From positions 18,028-82,027 of the forward strand of contig JAHLLM010000022.1 in assembly GCA_020444175.1 (NCBI GenBank): a DNA stretch of 64,000 bases. The letters run 5' to 3'. This DNA comes from Desulfobulbaceae bacterium. Lineage in GTDB: Bacteria > Desulfobacterota > Desulfobulbia > Desulfobulbales > SURF-16. Below are positions 15,573 to 25,781 of this stretch, in pieces. The first letter of the stretch is position 1; each line of letters opens with the position of its first letter. The translations under genes were made by a program, and so were the position numbers. The notes under the pieces were generated by a model. The model was not told the origin of the DNA, did not search any database, and saw only the letters and a program-made list of their open reading frames with translations.

Positions 15573-18233
15573 TCACACGGTCCCGGTGCTATCAATTTCA
15601 TCAGTGCTGCTGATCACTCCGGACAGGTCAAGAATTAACCCGACTCTGCCATCACCAAGTATAGTCCCACCGGCAACACCTTTTATATCCTTCATGTAGC
15701 CTCCAAGACTTTTGATAACAACTTCCTGTTTGCCAAGCAGCTCGTCAACCAGGAGTGCGCGCTGCCGTCCCTCATTCTCGATGATAACGGTTATACCCTC
15801 GCTGATTTCCGTACAGGCATTCTTCACACCAAAAATCTGATAAAGCCGTACAATGGGAATCAAGGTATCCCTGACCAGCAACGTCTCTCCCCGACCGCCC
15901 TGCACGGTGTTATAATATTCCATGTTGGGTCGCATTGATTCCCGGATAGCAATGGTGGGGATGATATATCTTTCCTCGCCAACCCGCACGACAATGCCAT
16001 CGATTATCGCCAGGGTAAGAGGAAGATACATGAGAAAAAGAGATCCCACACCCGGGGTGCTTTGCAGTTCCACCTTGCCGCGCAGTTTTTCTACACCTTT
16101 CTTGACCACATCCATGCCGACTCCTCGACCGGAAACGTCGGTGATTTTGTCTGCTGTGGAAAGACCCGGGAGAAAAATCATATTGTTAATTTCATAATCG
16201 CTGAGTGATGAATCTTTTTGGATCAAGCCACGCTCCAGTGCTTTATTTCTGATTTTTTCCGTATTGACCCCTTCTCCATCGTCAGCAATTTCGATAATGA
16301 TATTGCCGCCCTTCTGGTAGGCGCTCAATTTGACGGTTCCGGCTTCAGGCTTTCCTGCCTTCCGTCGCTGCTCAGGAACCTGTACCCCGTGGTCAACAGA
16401 ATTTCGCATCATATGGACCAGGGGATCGTAAATTGAATCCACCATGTTGCGGTCAATCTCGGTCTCTTCTCCCCGCATGACCAGGTCAACCTTTTTGCCG
16501 GTTTTCTTGGAAAGATCCCGGACAAGTCGTGTCATTTTCTGGAAAGTCTGCCGGATGGGTACCATGCGCATGGACATCGCGGTTTTCTGCAAATCCGTGG
16601 TGATCCTGGTTAACTGCGCGAAATCCTTATTCAGCTTGGGATCGGAAAGGCCGGCAATAATAGGGTTATGCCTTACCATGGCCTGCATGATAACCAATTC
16701 GCCAACAGCATTGACCAGGCCATCAAGCTTGCGGATATCAACTTTTATAGAGGCCTCAATACTTTTCTTCCGCGGAGCTTGCGACGCCGAAGAGGTGTTT
16801 TCCGGTTTAATTGCAGCAGAAGATGGAGACGAAGCAGGCTTTATCTCTGAATGGACAGGATTTGGCATTGCTGCCTCCTGTATCTGTTCAGGAGAAGAAA
16901 TGGAGGCCGTCTGCTTGTTTACAGTTTTAATGGAGGATTCTCCACTGCGTGTTTCCTGAATTTGTTCCAGGTAATCGGAGATATCAAATTGCTTATAGGC
17001 TTGAGGGCCCTGTTCCAGTACATCGCTGACATTCTGGATCATGGTACGCAGGGTGTCTCCAACCCCCAGAACAATATCAATAATAACCGAGTCCATTGTT
17101 AACTTGCCGTTACGGACGTCATCAAGCAGATTTTCGGTCATGTGGGCAAGTTTATTAATCGTTTTCAGATTCAAAAACCCGGAAACACCTTTGATGGTGT
17201 GAAAGGGACGAAATATATTGTTTATGATTTCAAGATCCTGAGGGTTCTGCTCCAGCTCGAGAACATTTAACTCAATGGATTCAAGATGTTCAAATGCTTC
17301 ACTGATAAAACCTGAGAGGAGATCAACGTCATTGAGGAAATCCAGCGACTCTTCCTTTTCCTCATCGGCATCCGGTGCATCGGTTTCTTTTTCCGGCATT
17401 TCCGGCGCGACCCCTGCGGCCTTTTCCAGCTTCCCCATCAAGGCGTCGATAATGACAATATATGGACCAACGTCCAGAGGTGAATATGATATTCCTTTTT
17501 CATAAACCTCCTGCACATGGTCAACCATGGATTGCAAGGCATCCCCTATGTTGAGCACAGCCTCTGTCACCGAGCTGTCCATGGCAATCACTCCGTTTCT
17601 CACTTCGGCCAGCAGATTCTCCGTGGCATGGGCAAGCCTGCTGATATCATCGAGTTCCACACTGCCGGCAGTCCCTTTGATGGTATGAAAAGACCTGAAG
17701 ATAGCATTGAGCGCTTCACTGTCACCCGGATTTTTCTCAAGCTCCAGAACATGGGTTTCTATGGAACCAAGATAATCTGCAGTTTCTTCAATAAAACATT
17801 CCAGGAGTTCTTTATCTTTAAGGAAAGGCGACTCAACAACAGAGAGATCGGATGACGATGCCCCCTCACCTAAAATTTCGGCAAGCGTTATTTTGAACCC
17901 GATTGAAGCAAGGTGACCGCAAAATTTGTCCATAACACCGGCATCATCACCATCCCTCAACACCTCCTGCATCCTGGAGACGCATTCGGCAAATTGCTCA
18001 AAGGTTTCAGCGGAATCAGACAGTTCTCCCATAATGACCTGCTGGAGGGCTGATTGAACGGCAGACGCCATCTGCTGCAGCACCGTTTTGGAGAGAGAGG
18101 CCGCCTGCTCCTGCAATTTCTCCAGAATATCCAGCAATTCACCAACTGCCGAAAGGTCTCCGGGTTCAATCATCATGATTTTGACTGCCAGTTTATCTAG
18201 CAGGTCAATGACATTTTGCTCTGCATTGGCCAT
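15573..18233 (-). CDS. cheA: CheA, chemotaxis histidine kinase with two Hpt domains
   Basis: The 886-residue kinase phosphorylates CheY and CheB in response to receptor state. Residues 1-130 are a helical region resembling a degenerate Hpt. Two full Hpt domains follow, with phospho-His at H183 (FRSFHTIKGTAGS) and H345 (FRPFHTIKGVSGF). An acidic linker, a dimerisation segment starting near IEASIKVDIRKLDGLVNAVGELV, the ATPase domain (HMMRNSVDHGV, DDGEGVN, GRGVGMDVV) and a C-terminal CheW-like domain complete it. Having two Hpt domains exceeds the usual one and may allow two phosphate outputs. GAGGG upstream supports the start. It is the first gene of the chemotaxis operon. Confidence 0.96.
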   Translation of the reverse strand: MANAEQNVIDLLDKLAVKIMMIEPGDLSAVGELLDILEKLQEQAASLSKTVLQQMASAVQSALQQVIMGELSDSAETFEQFAECVSRMQEVLRDGDDAGVMDKFCGHLASIGFKITLAEILGEGASSSDLSVVESPFLKDKELLECFIEETADYLGSIETHVLELEKNPGDSEALNAIFRSFHTIKGTAGSVELDDISRLAHATENLLAEVRNGVIAMDSSVTEAVLNIGDALQSMVDHVQEVYEKGISYSPLDVGPYIVIIDALMGKLEKAAGVAPEMPEKETDAPDADEEKEESLDFLNDVDLLSGFISEAFEHLESIELNVLELEQNPQDLEIINNIFRPFHTIKGVSGFLNLKTINKLAHMTENLLDDVRNGKLTMDSVIIDIVLGVGDTLRTMIQNVSDVLEQGPQAYKQFDISDYLEQIQETRSGESSIKTVNKQTASISSPEQIQEAAMPNPVHSEIKPASSPSSAAIKPENTSSASQAPRKKSIEASIKVDIRKLDGLVNAVGELVIMQAMVRHNPIIAGLSDPKLNKDFAQLTRITTDLQKTAMSMRMVPIRQTFQKMTRLVRDLSKKTGKKVDLVMRGEETEIDRNMVDSIYDPLVHMMRNSVDHGVQVPEQRRKAGKPEAGTVKLSAYQKGGNIIIEIADDGEGVNTEKIRNKALERGLIQKDSSLSDYEINNMIFLPGLSTADKITDVSGRGVGMDVVKKGVEKLRGKVELQSTPGVGSLFLMYLPLTLAIIDGIVVRVGEERYIIPTIAIRESMRPNMEYYNTVQGGRGETLLVRDTLIPIVRLYQIFGVKNACTEISEGITVIIENEGRQRALLVDELLGKQEVVIKSLGGYMKDIKGVAGGTILGDGRVGLILDLSGVISSTDEIDSTGTV

Positions 18234-18701
18234 ACATAACCCTCAAAAAAATCTTAAATATTAACGTTTTCTCATTTACACCCCTGAGGGGAGGAAATCT
18301 CACCCGCCGTCGATACGCATGAACCTGTTGACATTATCAAGACGGATCCAGTTTCTGGACGTTTTTTTACGAGTCCATCAACCAGGCAGAATTAAATAAT
18401 CGCACCAAAGCAACAGATAAAATTGGGGGGGGGGCAAGGCAACAACGCAAAGACGTCTGTCAAGCAGGTTAGCTGTATGAAACAACGGCAACACTTGGTC
18501 TTTGACACAAGGTCGCCTGAACGAACGCCTTTGCGAGAGCCCAGGATGGATCTGCAGACAGGCAAACACAATCGAAAAATAATTTCCGACATCTATCCGG
18601 CAATACGAATTCTAGCCCCTCTCTCTCATATATTTGCTCAAATCAGAACATAATTTTCAAGTTTTTATCGTGGCCGGATTCCCTTTTCCAGCAAACCAGT
18701 A
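18234..18701. other. Intergenic region between cheA and lipoprotein gene
   Basis: 468 bases without a gene. It holds the leader of cheA, a 22-base conserved core at 18299-18320 shared with 29625-29646, a CCCCTGAGGGG hairpin at 18281-18291 and a G10 run at 18425-18434. No tRNA or terminator was recognised. Confidence 0.5.
18264..18320 (-). other. Recurrent leader motif, copy upstream of cheA
   Basis: On the minus strand it contains ATGCGTATCGACGGCGGGTG followed by a CCCCTGAGGGG hairpin. 18 of 22 core bases, and an adjacent CCC-loop-GGG hairpin at the same distance, recur at 29590-29648. It lies 31 bases before the cheA start. It could be a structured leader or a relic of coding sequence. Confidence 0.4.
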
Positions 18702-20447
18702 TTATTTTTCAAGCAAAGAAGGATCTAAAATTCGTATTTGCTCTTCAATTGCAGCAATATTTTGTTTTACCTTACTTATCACCTCAGCATCGGGGTATTT
18801 CTCCTGAATCAACAGCAATAACCGCCTTGACTCAAGGAGAAGCGCCGCCTTCTGTTCCGGGTGTTCAACTTTTCTCGATTGCACAAACAACCCGGCTGAC
18901 TCTTTGCGTAGCTCCGAAGCGGCCAGATTGGTTGCCTCTGTCATTTTAGCCCTGGCCTGATCACGATATTCGGAATTGATCAGTTCCTGAAATAGTCTAA
19001 TTGCCGCGTCATATTGGCGTTGATCAAACACCCCGGAAGCCTCCTGCCATTTATTTTCCAACTCCTGAACACGCCTTTTTTCCTCACGCGTTTTCTCTTC
19101 TTCATGGAGAACTTTCACCTCGTTCTGGGCTTCTTTAATCCTGAGAAGCAGCGATTCTGATTCAGTTCCCTGCAACAGCGTGTTAAGAATTTCCTCGGCA
19201 GGTATGAATTTTTTTTGAGCAGCAAGCTCTCGAACATGCTGAAGCTCCTGATCGACATATGTTTGCACAGTGCCGCCAGCCTTATCAAACAACTGCCTGG
19301 CTAAACGGGTATATTCAGACTCCGGAAAACTGTTTTCCAGGGCAAGGACGTTTTTGGCAAGAGCAGGAGGAATTGTTGTGCCGGCAAATCTGAGCCAGCC
19401 TCCCAGAGCCTGACCAAAAAGATCAAGCTCCCTTCCATGTTCAGCTTGGCCCTGAAGCAATGTCAGATACTGGGTGACCTGAAAATCAATCCTCTGCATA
19501 TTTCCTATCAGGCTTGCAAGTTTTTCATATTCTTCCTGCGCTCTTTTAAAATTTCCCTGGGCAAAAAGAATCTCAGCAGCCTCAAGACGAAGTTCCATAC
19601 CGGCAAAATCACCTCTCTCATCGGCAACTTGCAGAAGAATTGCGGCCGCCTGATCAAATCGGCCATCAGCCTTGAGCGCTTTCCCATAGATTTCACGGGC
19701 GTCCACGGAAACAGAACCACCTGTGGCAATAAGCAGATTTTCAAAAGATGAAATAATTTTATCATTATCATCCAACATGGCCCAATGGGTGACAACACTG
19801 TCAGCCTGCCCGGCAATAATTTCTCTGTATTTCTCTAACTCCTCGGGAACAGCAGAGGCCGCTGAGGCAAACACTCTTTCACAGTCACTTTCAAGAAAAG
19901 AAATATCCTGTTGAAAAGCCTCAAACAGAGGCAGATCATTCTCAGGAGTATAACTCTCCTCAATACTTTCCTGTAAAATCATATAGCCCTTCTGGGTTTC
20001 AGAGATAAGCGCCAGGCACTCAGTCCACATTGTGGCCTCTGACATCACTAAATCCAGAGAAGAAAAACTTGAAGCCAAAGCCTGCCAGCGCTCTCGTTTT
20101 TTCTTATAAAAAGTGATTCTTTCAGAAAGATAGCGGTTATCGGGTAAAGAGGGCAAAGACATTTCCTGTCTTGCAATGGATGATTGCGCAAGTGGATTGA
20201 GACGAGGCTGCGTCTTCAGCTCTTCGTTTTTCGTAGTGGCCACAGCGTCACTCTCAAAAGGAATGATGACCTCTTCCTCAGGTTCGTTTTCGGTTTGTTT
20301 GACGACCTCTTCATAGGGAGGCACTTTTCTCTTAGGAGTAATGAGTGTCTCAAGTGATGAATTTGTGGCTGACTGACATCCGGACAACAAGAAAAGCAGA
20401 GAAACAGATGCCGGCATTTTGGACGAAAATATTTTTTTTATATTCAT
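18702..20447 (-). CDS. Lipoprotein with helical TPR-like repeats, unknown function
   Basis: The 581-residue protein has a lipobox LLFLLSGC with the lipidated Cys at 24, so it is probably anchored in the outer membrane. After a Pro/Glu-rich linker it is almost wholly helical. It contains TPR-like segments such as REIYGKALKADGRFDQAAAILLQVADERGDF and FAQGNFKRAQEEYEKLASLIGN, and a charged coiled coil near EEEKTREEKRRVQELENKW. It follows the bifunctional PBP gene by 65 bases and so may assist peptidoglycan synthesis, as LpoA-type lipoproteins do for PBP1A. That link rests on position and architecture only. No family was recognised with certainty. Confidence 0.75.
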   Translation of the reverse strand: MNIKKIFSSKMPASVSLLFLLSGCQSATNSSLETLITPKRKVPPYEEVVKQTENEPEEEVIIPFESDAVATTKNEELKTQPRLNPLAQSSIARQEMSLPSLPDNRYLSERITFYKKKRERWQALASSFSSLDLVMSEATMWTECLALISETQKGYMILQESIEESYTPENDLPLFEAFQQDISFLESDCERVFASAASAVPEELEKYREIIAGQADSVVTHWAMLDDNDKIISSFENLLIATGGSVSVDAREIYGKALKADGRFDQAAAILLQVADERGDFAGMELRLEAAEILFAQGNFKRAQEEYEKLASLIGNMQRIDFQVTQYLTLLQGQAEHGRELDLFGQALGGWLRFAGTTIPPALAKNVLALENSFPESEYTRLARQLFDKAGGTVQTYVDQELQHVRELAAQKKFIPAEEILNTLLQGTESESLLLRIKEAQNEVKVLHEEEKTREEKRRVQELENKWQEASGVFDQRQYDAAIRLFQELINSEYRDQARAKMTEATNLAASELRKESAGLFVQSRKVEHPEQKAALLLESRRLLLLIQEKYPDAEVISKVKQNIAAIEEQIRILDPSLLEK

Positions 20448-20512
20448 GACAGACTCTTAACTAAAAGAATTTTTTCTCCGAGGGGAATTTACAGGAACGA
20501 GGAGCTCCTTGA

Positions 20513-23500
20513 TCAGTGCGCTTCATTTTTCCAGTAAGGGCGAAAATACCTTTCAGGTTCGACAGCCCCTCCGGGAAGAAACTTTCCAAAAGTAACCACA
20601 GGAGCAGCCTGTGCAGCCTTTTCGGACTCTGTTGTGCCGCCAAGAGCCACCCCGCCTTCGTGGATGGCAACCGGCACTTCTATCTGACCCAGATCAGGAT
20701 AATAGAGAGGGATCTCACTTGTCCCTGAAAAGGCCATATCCACTATATCCACGGATGCTGCATAATTTCTTCCCAGGATAATACCCTGGGCAACCTTGGT
20801 CCAGACCGGCAATGCACCGGTCGCCCCGGTAATATGGGTTGTGTTGCGGACCATGGGCTTATTATCATCAAATCCAACATAGGAGGCAATCACAAAGCTT
20901 TCCGCGTCCAAAATAACACCGCTGCCCTTGATTTGCCGGGAAGGCAGCACCCCGGCAAATGAAGAGTTTGTAAAGCGGTTTGCAGTCCCGGTTTTCCCAA
21001 GTACAGGTACGCCTAATTCCAGATCGCCAAGCTGTTCTTCGACATCCAGGCTGCTGCTGTGCAGAAGAATGTTTCTTTTGGCGTAGCGTCCGGTACCAAA
21101 CTTGACCACATTACGCAGTATATCGCTCACCTCCAGGGCTGTCTGGGCATCAAGAATACGTTTTTTAGACATCGAACCGTCAAAAATAACCTCACCCTCA
21201 ACAGACTCAATCCTGTCAATGACCGCAAGCCCCGGATTCAGATTATCGTTTTGCGTGAAGAGCATGCCGCTGGATAATGTTTCATAAATACGGGCAAGTT
21301 CAAGCAAGCTGATGACATTGGAACCTAACGGAAAAGAAAGCACGGGCTCCAGGTCACTCGTCACCCCCATGGCCCGACACAGGCTAATAAGGTATCGGAG
21401 TCCGGCGAGAACCCTGAAATCATGAATTGCATGCAGCACTTCCCCTTCATAAGCAGGTAAAGCTGACAGCTTCCGCTGCGCATCCTGGAAATTTTCCTGT
21501 ATCAAATCAATGGTTTCTAGACTGAGCATATCTTCAATTTTGACCCCTGACCAGAATTCACGCACTTCCTCAACAGACATGCCGGCCAGCACTCTCTGAA
21601 TATCCTTGCGATTTACCGGTGCCCACCCTTTCCCCGGATCTTTTTCTGTATAGATCAGATAATCAGTCCGCTTGAGAGCATTCTCTTCACTCCACCACAT
21701 ACCGCTTTTTTTACGTTCAAGTTTTTTATAAAGCCGGGGGAAAAGGGTTTGCTCGCCTGGCACGAGATGGAAGGATGCCTCACGCACCAGTTCTTCCTGA
21801 ATCTTTCTGTAACGGATAAAATTTCTCCGAACAATACGACGCCGCACAACGCTTTCCAAGTCTTCTCCGTCATCAGCAAGATTTTCAAAGGCATCACTGT
21901 AACGGAAAAGTTCTAAATTTTTAAACTCGTCCAATCTGCCGGCAAATATAAGATCGGCTTCACTTGAAGCAACCGCCCTTTCAAAAGCTGCCTGCTGCAA
22001 AGTCGCCTCATTGACGACTATGCCCATCTTATCCCTGACCCGGCGCTTGTAATGCCCATAAGACTCTCCATCCTCTCTGGCCATTCCGACTTGAGCCAGG
22101 AGTTCTTTAAATTCAGCAGGGGTCAGACGGTCACAAAGATGATAGAGAAGCCAGACAGAAGCAACGTTTTCCGAATGAACTCCGGCCCAACTCATGGAGA
22201 CCCATTTGTGCGGACTTTGATGATCGGGTCGAGGAATGTAGGGAACATTCTGATACACAAACATGGCTCTTTCGTTACGCAGAGGATCAAGACTGTTCCA
22301 GCCCAACTGAATTGCCGCAGCATAGAGCAGAGGTTTGACCACCGATCCCATGGGCCTTTTAGCGGAAATGGCCCGATTATAAAAATAATTGTCCATCCCT
22401 CCTGACAGGGCAAGAACTTTGCCTTTTTGCAGAACAAGGGATGCCCCCTGCAGCTCAGGGTATTTTTCAAGGTTAAATACAACGTTACCGTTGAACGGGT
22501 CCTTGTCCCGCACGGACAGGAAGACAAGGTCCCCTTTCTGCAGCTCGTTAAGCAAGAGAGGCAGCTCGGCTGTTGTCGCGTTGCTCCATCTCTGCTTTTT
22601 GTATTTGACCAGGGATGAAAGCAGATGCATGAGCCCCTTCTCATCGATGACACCCCGCGCACCCATCTCATGCCCGTTTTGGGTAAAGGACACCTCTATT
22701 TCCACAGGGGACTGTTTCTTGATTTCCAAAATACGTCCAACGAGAAATTGTCCCACCTCTACATTTGTTGCCCCAAAGGGCAAATCGGCATAGCGTTTCT
22801 GCAGCGGCAGGCGATCATATCCCTGCAGCCGAACATCCAATCGAGCCAATTCACTCTGCAAGGCAGAAAAATTCTCCCTCTGGATGTCTTTATCAATGGA
22901 GGTCACAACCCGGATTCCGGATGTGGCCACGTTATCTATTCCGTATTGCTGCAAAACCCCTTCTACAAGTGGATCATCCATACCATCCTTAACCAGGTCC
23001 ATGATGGTGTTTAAACGAAAACGCATCTTGCCCCGATTAAAAGGAATCTCACTGTTCAAATTTTTCTGAAACAATTTGGCGGAAATCATCCCGGCATTAT
23101 ACATATGCCTCAGCACATAACCGGTACGGATTTTGGCTCTCTCTTTTGCCTTTGCCACACCTTCTTCGTCTTTTTTTATAAAGGGATTATAATAATTAGG
23201 CATTTTGACACTGCCGGCAATAAAGGCCGCTTCTATCAGATCAAGCTCCCCCGGCTCTTTATCAAAATAATAACGAGCAGCGACACCGAGCCCCCGCCCA
23301 TTTCCACTCACATAGAACTGATTGGCGTAAAACTCGAGAATTTTTTCCTTTGAGTAATGATATTCCAGACGGAGGGCGTAGAGGAGTTCTATCAATTTGG
23401 ATTTGACGGATCGCCCCTTTCTCTTGAAAAGATTTTTGGCTGCCTGCTGGGTGAGAGTGCTTCCCCCCTGAACAATACGGCCCGCACTGATATTTGCCCG

Positions 23501-23824
23501 CATTGCCCTGGCAAAACCGGGGAAATCAATACCGTAGTGGTGAAAAAAATGGCGATCTTCAGCAGCGATCAGACCATTAATAAAGTATTTCGGCAGCTGC
23601 TCATAGGGGACGTATTGACGATGATCTTCCTGAAAAAAAACACCAATTTTCGTTTCCCCGTCACTGTAAAGAACAGGACTCTCCATGGCCAGAGTCTTTT
23701 CAATATTTTCCTGACTGATCGCATCTCCGGGAAAATAGACCACCCACCACAAATAGCCTGCAACGCACGCTATAATGCTCATACTTGCCAGGGCTATGAG
23801 AAACAGAAAAAACTTTTTTAGCAT
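20513..23824 (-). CDS. Bifunctional penicillin-binding protein (class A PBP)
   Basis: This class A PBP polymerises and crosslinks peptidoglycan. An N-terminal membrane segment (FFLFLIALASMSIIACVAGYLWWVV) precedes the GT51 domain, with the catalytic Glu89 in EDRHFFHHYGID and the motif QGGSTLTQQAAKNL. The transpeptidase domain has S494-V-V-K in RPMGSVVKP, SEN in VHSENVASVW and KTG in LGKTGTANRF. With 1103 residues it is longer than E. coli PBP1A (about 850). The excess sits between the SEN and KTG motifs, in a charged helical insertion of about 250 residues. The start is ATG 23824 with a GGA-rich site upstream; a TTG at 23842 is less likely. It probably forms an operon with the lipoprotein gene downstream. 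Confidence 0.9.
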   Translation of the reverse strand: MLKKFFLFLIALASMSIIACVAGYLWWVVYFPGDAISQENIEKTLAMESPVLYSDGETKIGVFFQEDHRQYVPYEQLPKYFINGLIAAEDRHFFHHYGIDFPGFARAMRANISAGRIVQGGSTLTQQAAKNLFKRKGRSVKSKLIELLYALRLEYHYSKEKILEFYANQFYVSGNGRGLGVAARYYFDKEPGELDLIEAAFIAGSVKMPNYYNPFIKKDEEGVAKAKERAKIRTGYVLRHMYNAGMISAKLFQKNLNSEIPFNRGKMRFRLNTIMDLVKDGMDDPLVEGVLQQYGIDNVATSGIRVVTSIDKDIQRENFSALQSELARLDVRLQGYDRLPLQKRYADLPFGATNVEVGQFLVGRILEIKKQSPVEIEVSFTQNGHEMGARGVIDEKGLMHLLSSLVKYKKQRWSNATTAELPLLLNELQKGDLVFLSVRDKDPFNGNVVFNLEKYPELQGASLVLQKGKVLALSGGMDNYFYNRAISAKRPMGSVVKPLLYAAAIQLGWNSLDPLRNERAMFVYQNVPYIPRPDHQSPHKWVSMSWAGVHSENVASVWLLYHLCDRLTPAEFKELLAQVGMAREDGESYGHYKRRVRDKMGIVVNEATLQQAAFERAVASSEADLIFAGRLDEFKNLELFRYSDAFENLADDGEDLESVVRRRIVRRNFIRYRKIQEELVREASFHLVPGEQTLFPRLYKKLERKKSGMWWSEENALKRTDYLIYTEKDPGKGWAPVNRKDIQRVLAGMSVEEVREFWSGVKIEDMLSLETIDLIQENFQDAQRKLSALPAYEGEVLHAIHDFRVLAGLRYLISLCRAMGVTSDLEPVLSFPLGSNVISLLELARIYETLSSGMLFTQNDNLNPGLAVIDRIESVEGEVIFDGSMSKKRILDAQTALEVSDILRNVVKFGTGRYAKRNILLHSSSLDVEEQLGDLELGVPVLGKTGTANRFTNSSFAGVLPSRQIKGSGVILDAESFVIASYVGFDDNKPMVRNTTHITGATGALPVWTKVAQGIILGRNYAASVDIVDMAFSGTSEIPLYYPDLGQIEVPVAIHEGGVALGGTTESEKAAQAAPVVTFGKFLPGGAVEPERYFRPYWKNEAH

Positions 23825-24048
23825 CTTTTTTCCATTGACCAAAACAAAATTATTTCACATTTTTTTTGCATCCATTTTAATAATGCTTTTCACTGGCAAG
23901 TGCAAGGAAAGCCTTGTAAAAGGAATAAGACTTTCCCGACCGTCCCCCGGAAACCGGAATTCCTGGACAAGCTGGTATTATTATTGCTATATTATCCTTT
24001 GCGTTCTTTTTATAAATAAATTCTTGACTTAAGACAGGTTGACACAAA

Positions 24049-25725
24049 ATGCGTTTTATCCATTCAATTATCAATTTCCTCGTACTCCCTTTTTGTCTTT
24101 TTCTGCTTTGGGGTTGTGCTGCAACAGAGACTGCAAACCAGATGTCATCCATGGATGATACCGCGCTCACTATTGAAGAAGAACGCCCCCCCATAGAACA
24201 TTACGGGGATAACAGCCTGGCAGAAGAAGTGACGTTACCGGAACCGGAAATAACCGTTGCTGAAGAAATTAAAGAACTGGAAGCTCTTGGTACCTGGGAG
24301 GAAGGCAGTGATGAAAATATCCCCAGTGAACCTGAAATAACCTATGATTTCCCTGTCACCCTGAACAAACAAGTCGATTTTTATATAAACTTTTTTCAGC
24401 ACAAACATAAAAAAACTTTTACACGCTGGCTTGAGCGTTCAAGCCGCTATCTGCCGATGATTCGGGCAGAACTCCGCAATGCCGGTCTTCCCGAAGACCT
24501 GGCCTACCTGCCAATGATCGAAAGCGGTTACAGCCTGACAGCATATTCAAAAGCAAAAGCAGCCGGACCCTGGCAATTCATACGCTCCACGGGGCGGGCT
24601 TACGACTTGACAATCGACAGCTACGTTGATGAACGTCGTGACCCGGTAAAATCAACCCGGGCAGCCATTGCTTTTCTGTCCGATCTTTACGACAGATTTG
24701 GCGACTGGCAGCTGGCTGTTGCTGCATACAATGCCGGGGGCGGGAAAATAAACAACGCGATACGACGATACAAGACCAAAAATTTTTGGGAAATTGCCCA
24801 GAAACGCTACCTCAAAAACGAAACCAAAAGATATGTTCCCAAGCTGATCGCAGCAATTATCCTGGCCAAAGACCCGGAAAAATACGGCTTTACTAATATC
24901 AACTACTCCCCCCCTCTGGCCTATGAAACGATCGAAGTCCCGCGCTGGACCTCTCTGCGGGCTGTGGAGGTTGCCAGCGGAACTGATCTTGAAACACTTC
25001 GCGACTTAAACAGGCAACTCCGCCAACTCATCACACCGCCGGACCAGCAAGACTATCCACTCAGAGTGCCTGTCGGTAAAAAAGATATTGTTGCCCAGAA
25101 CCTGCCAAGGGTGCATACCACTGTCTCCACCAACTATAAAACCCATGTGGTGGGAAAAAACGACACACTGAACCAAATATGCAGGTTGTACAATCTCAAC
25201 AAAACGACACTTTTGAAGTCAAACAACCTGCGCAAATCCAAACTCACCCCGGGACAGCGCCTGCGTATCCCTTACCAGACAACGCACTATACGCTTTGGG
25301 ACAAAGATACGCCCCTTCCTTCACAAGGCACAGAAGGGAGCCGTCTTGTCCTGCATAAAATAAAACCAGGTGAATCCGTCTCTCATATAGCCAAGCGCTA
25401 CAACGTTCCCGTGCATCTTATTGCCGCATGGAACGACTTGAAAAATATCAACCGAATCAAGGCGGGGCAACAGCTTGCCCTCTACGTAAGCGACACCGCT
25501 GGTGAATCGAATATTGTTACGACCCAGACCCCAGCTCAGACACGCTCTCGCACAGCTGCGCGACCGGATTATTATGAAATAAACAATGGAGACAGCCTGT
25601 GGAGCATTGCCCGTCGCTTTCAACTCACCCCACAGCAACTGAAACGCTGGAACAACCTGAAAAGCAACCTCATTCACCCGGGAAATCGCTTACGGATAAG
25701 TGATCCGGAAGCAGAAAACAGTTGA
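24049..25725 (+). CDS. mltD: MltD-like lytic transglycosylase lipoprotein with three LysM domains
   Basis: A 558-residue outer-membrane murein hydrolase. The lipobox LLWGC puts the lipid on Cys23. The SLT domain spans about 125-280: NAGLPEDLAYLPMIESGYSL with catalytic Glu158, then AAGPWQFIRSTGRAYDL and AAYNAGGGKINNAI. Three LysM modules follow for peptidoglycan binding: HVVGKNDTLNQICRLYNL near 365, HKIKPGESVSHIAKRYNV near 430 and YEINNGDSLWSIARRFQL near 505. It diverges from the PBP gene with about 220 bases between, so synthesis and remodelling enzymes share a control region. Confidence 0.93.
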   Translation: MRFIHSIINFLVLPFCLFLLWGCAATETANQMSSMDDTALTIEEERPPIEHYGDNSLAEEVTLPEPEITVAEEIKELEALGTWEEGSDENIPSEPEITYDFPVTLNKQVDFYINFFQHKHKKTFTRWLERSSRYLPMIRAELRNAGLPEDLAYLPMIESGYSLTAYSKAKAAGPWQFIRSTGRAYDLTIDSYVDERRDPVKSTRAAIAFLSDLYDRFGDWQLAVAAYNAGGGKINNAIRRYKTKNFWEIAQKRYLKNETKRYVPKLIAAIILAKDPEKYGFTNINYSPPLAYETIEVPRWTSLRAVEVASGTDLETLRDLNRQLRQLITPPDQQDYPLRVPVGKKDIVAQNLPRVHTTVSTNYKTHVVGKNDTLNQICRLYNLNKTTLLKSNNLRKSKLTPGQRLRIPYQTTHYTLWDKDTPLPSQGTEGSRLVLHKIKPGESVSHIAKRYNVPVHLIAAWNDLKNINRIKAGQQLALYVSDTAGESNIVTTQTPAQTRSRTAARPDYYEINNGDSLWSIARRFQLTPQQLKRWNNLKSNLIHPGNRLRISDPEAENS

Positions 25726-25781
25726 TCCCCTGACAATGTCAGCCTGTCTTGCACTTTCCCCCTAAGGGTGAAACCCCAGCT

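Noticed and set aside
18425..18434. G10 homopolymer as a possible phase-variation tract
   Set aside because: It lies about 190 bases upstream of cheA in non-coding DNA with no promoter placed around it, so no effect can be argued.
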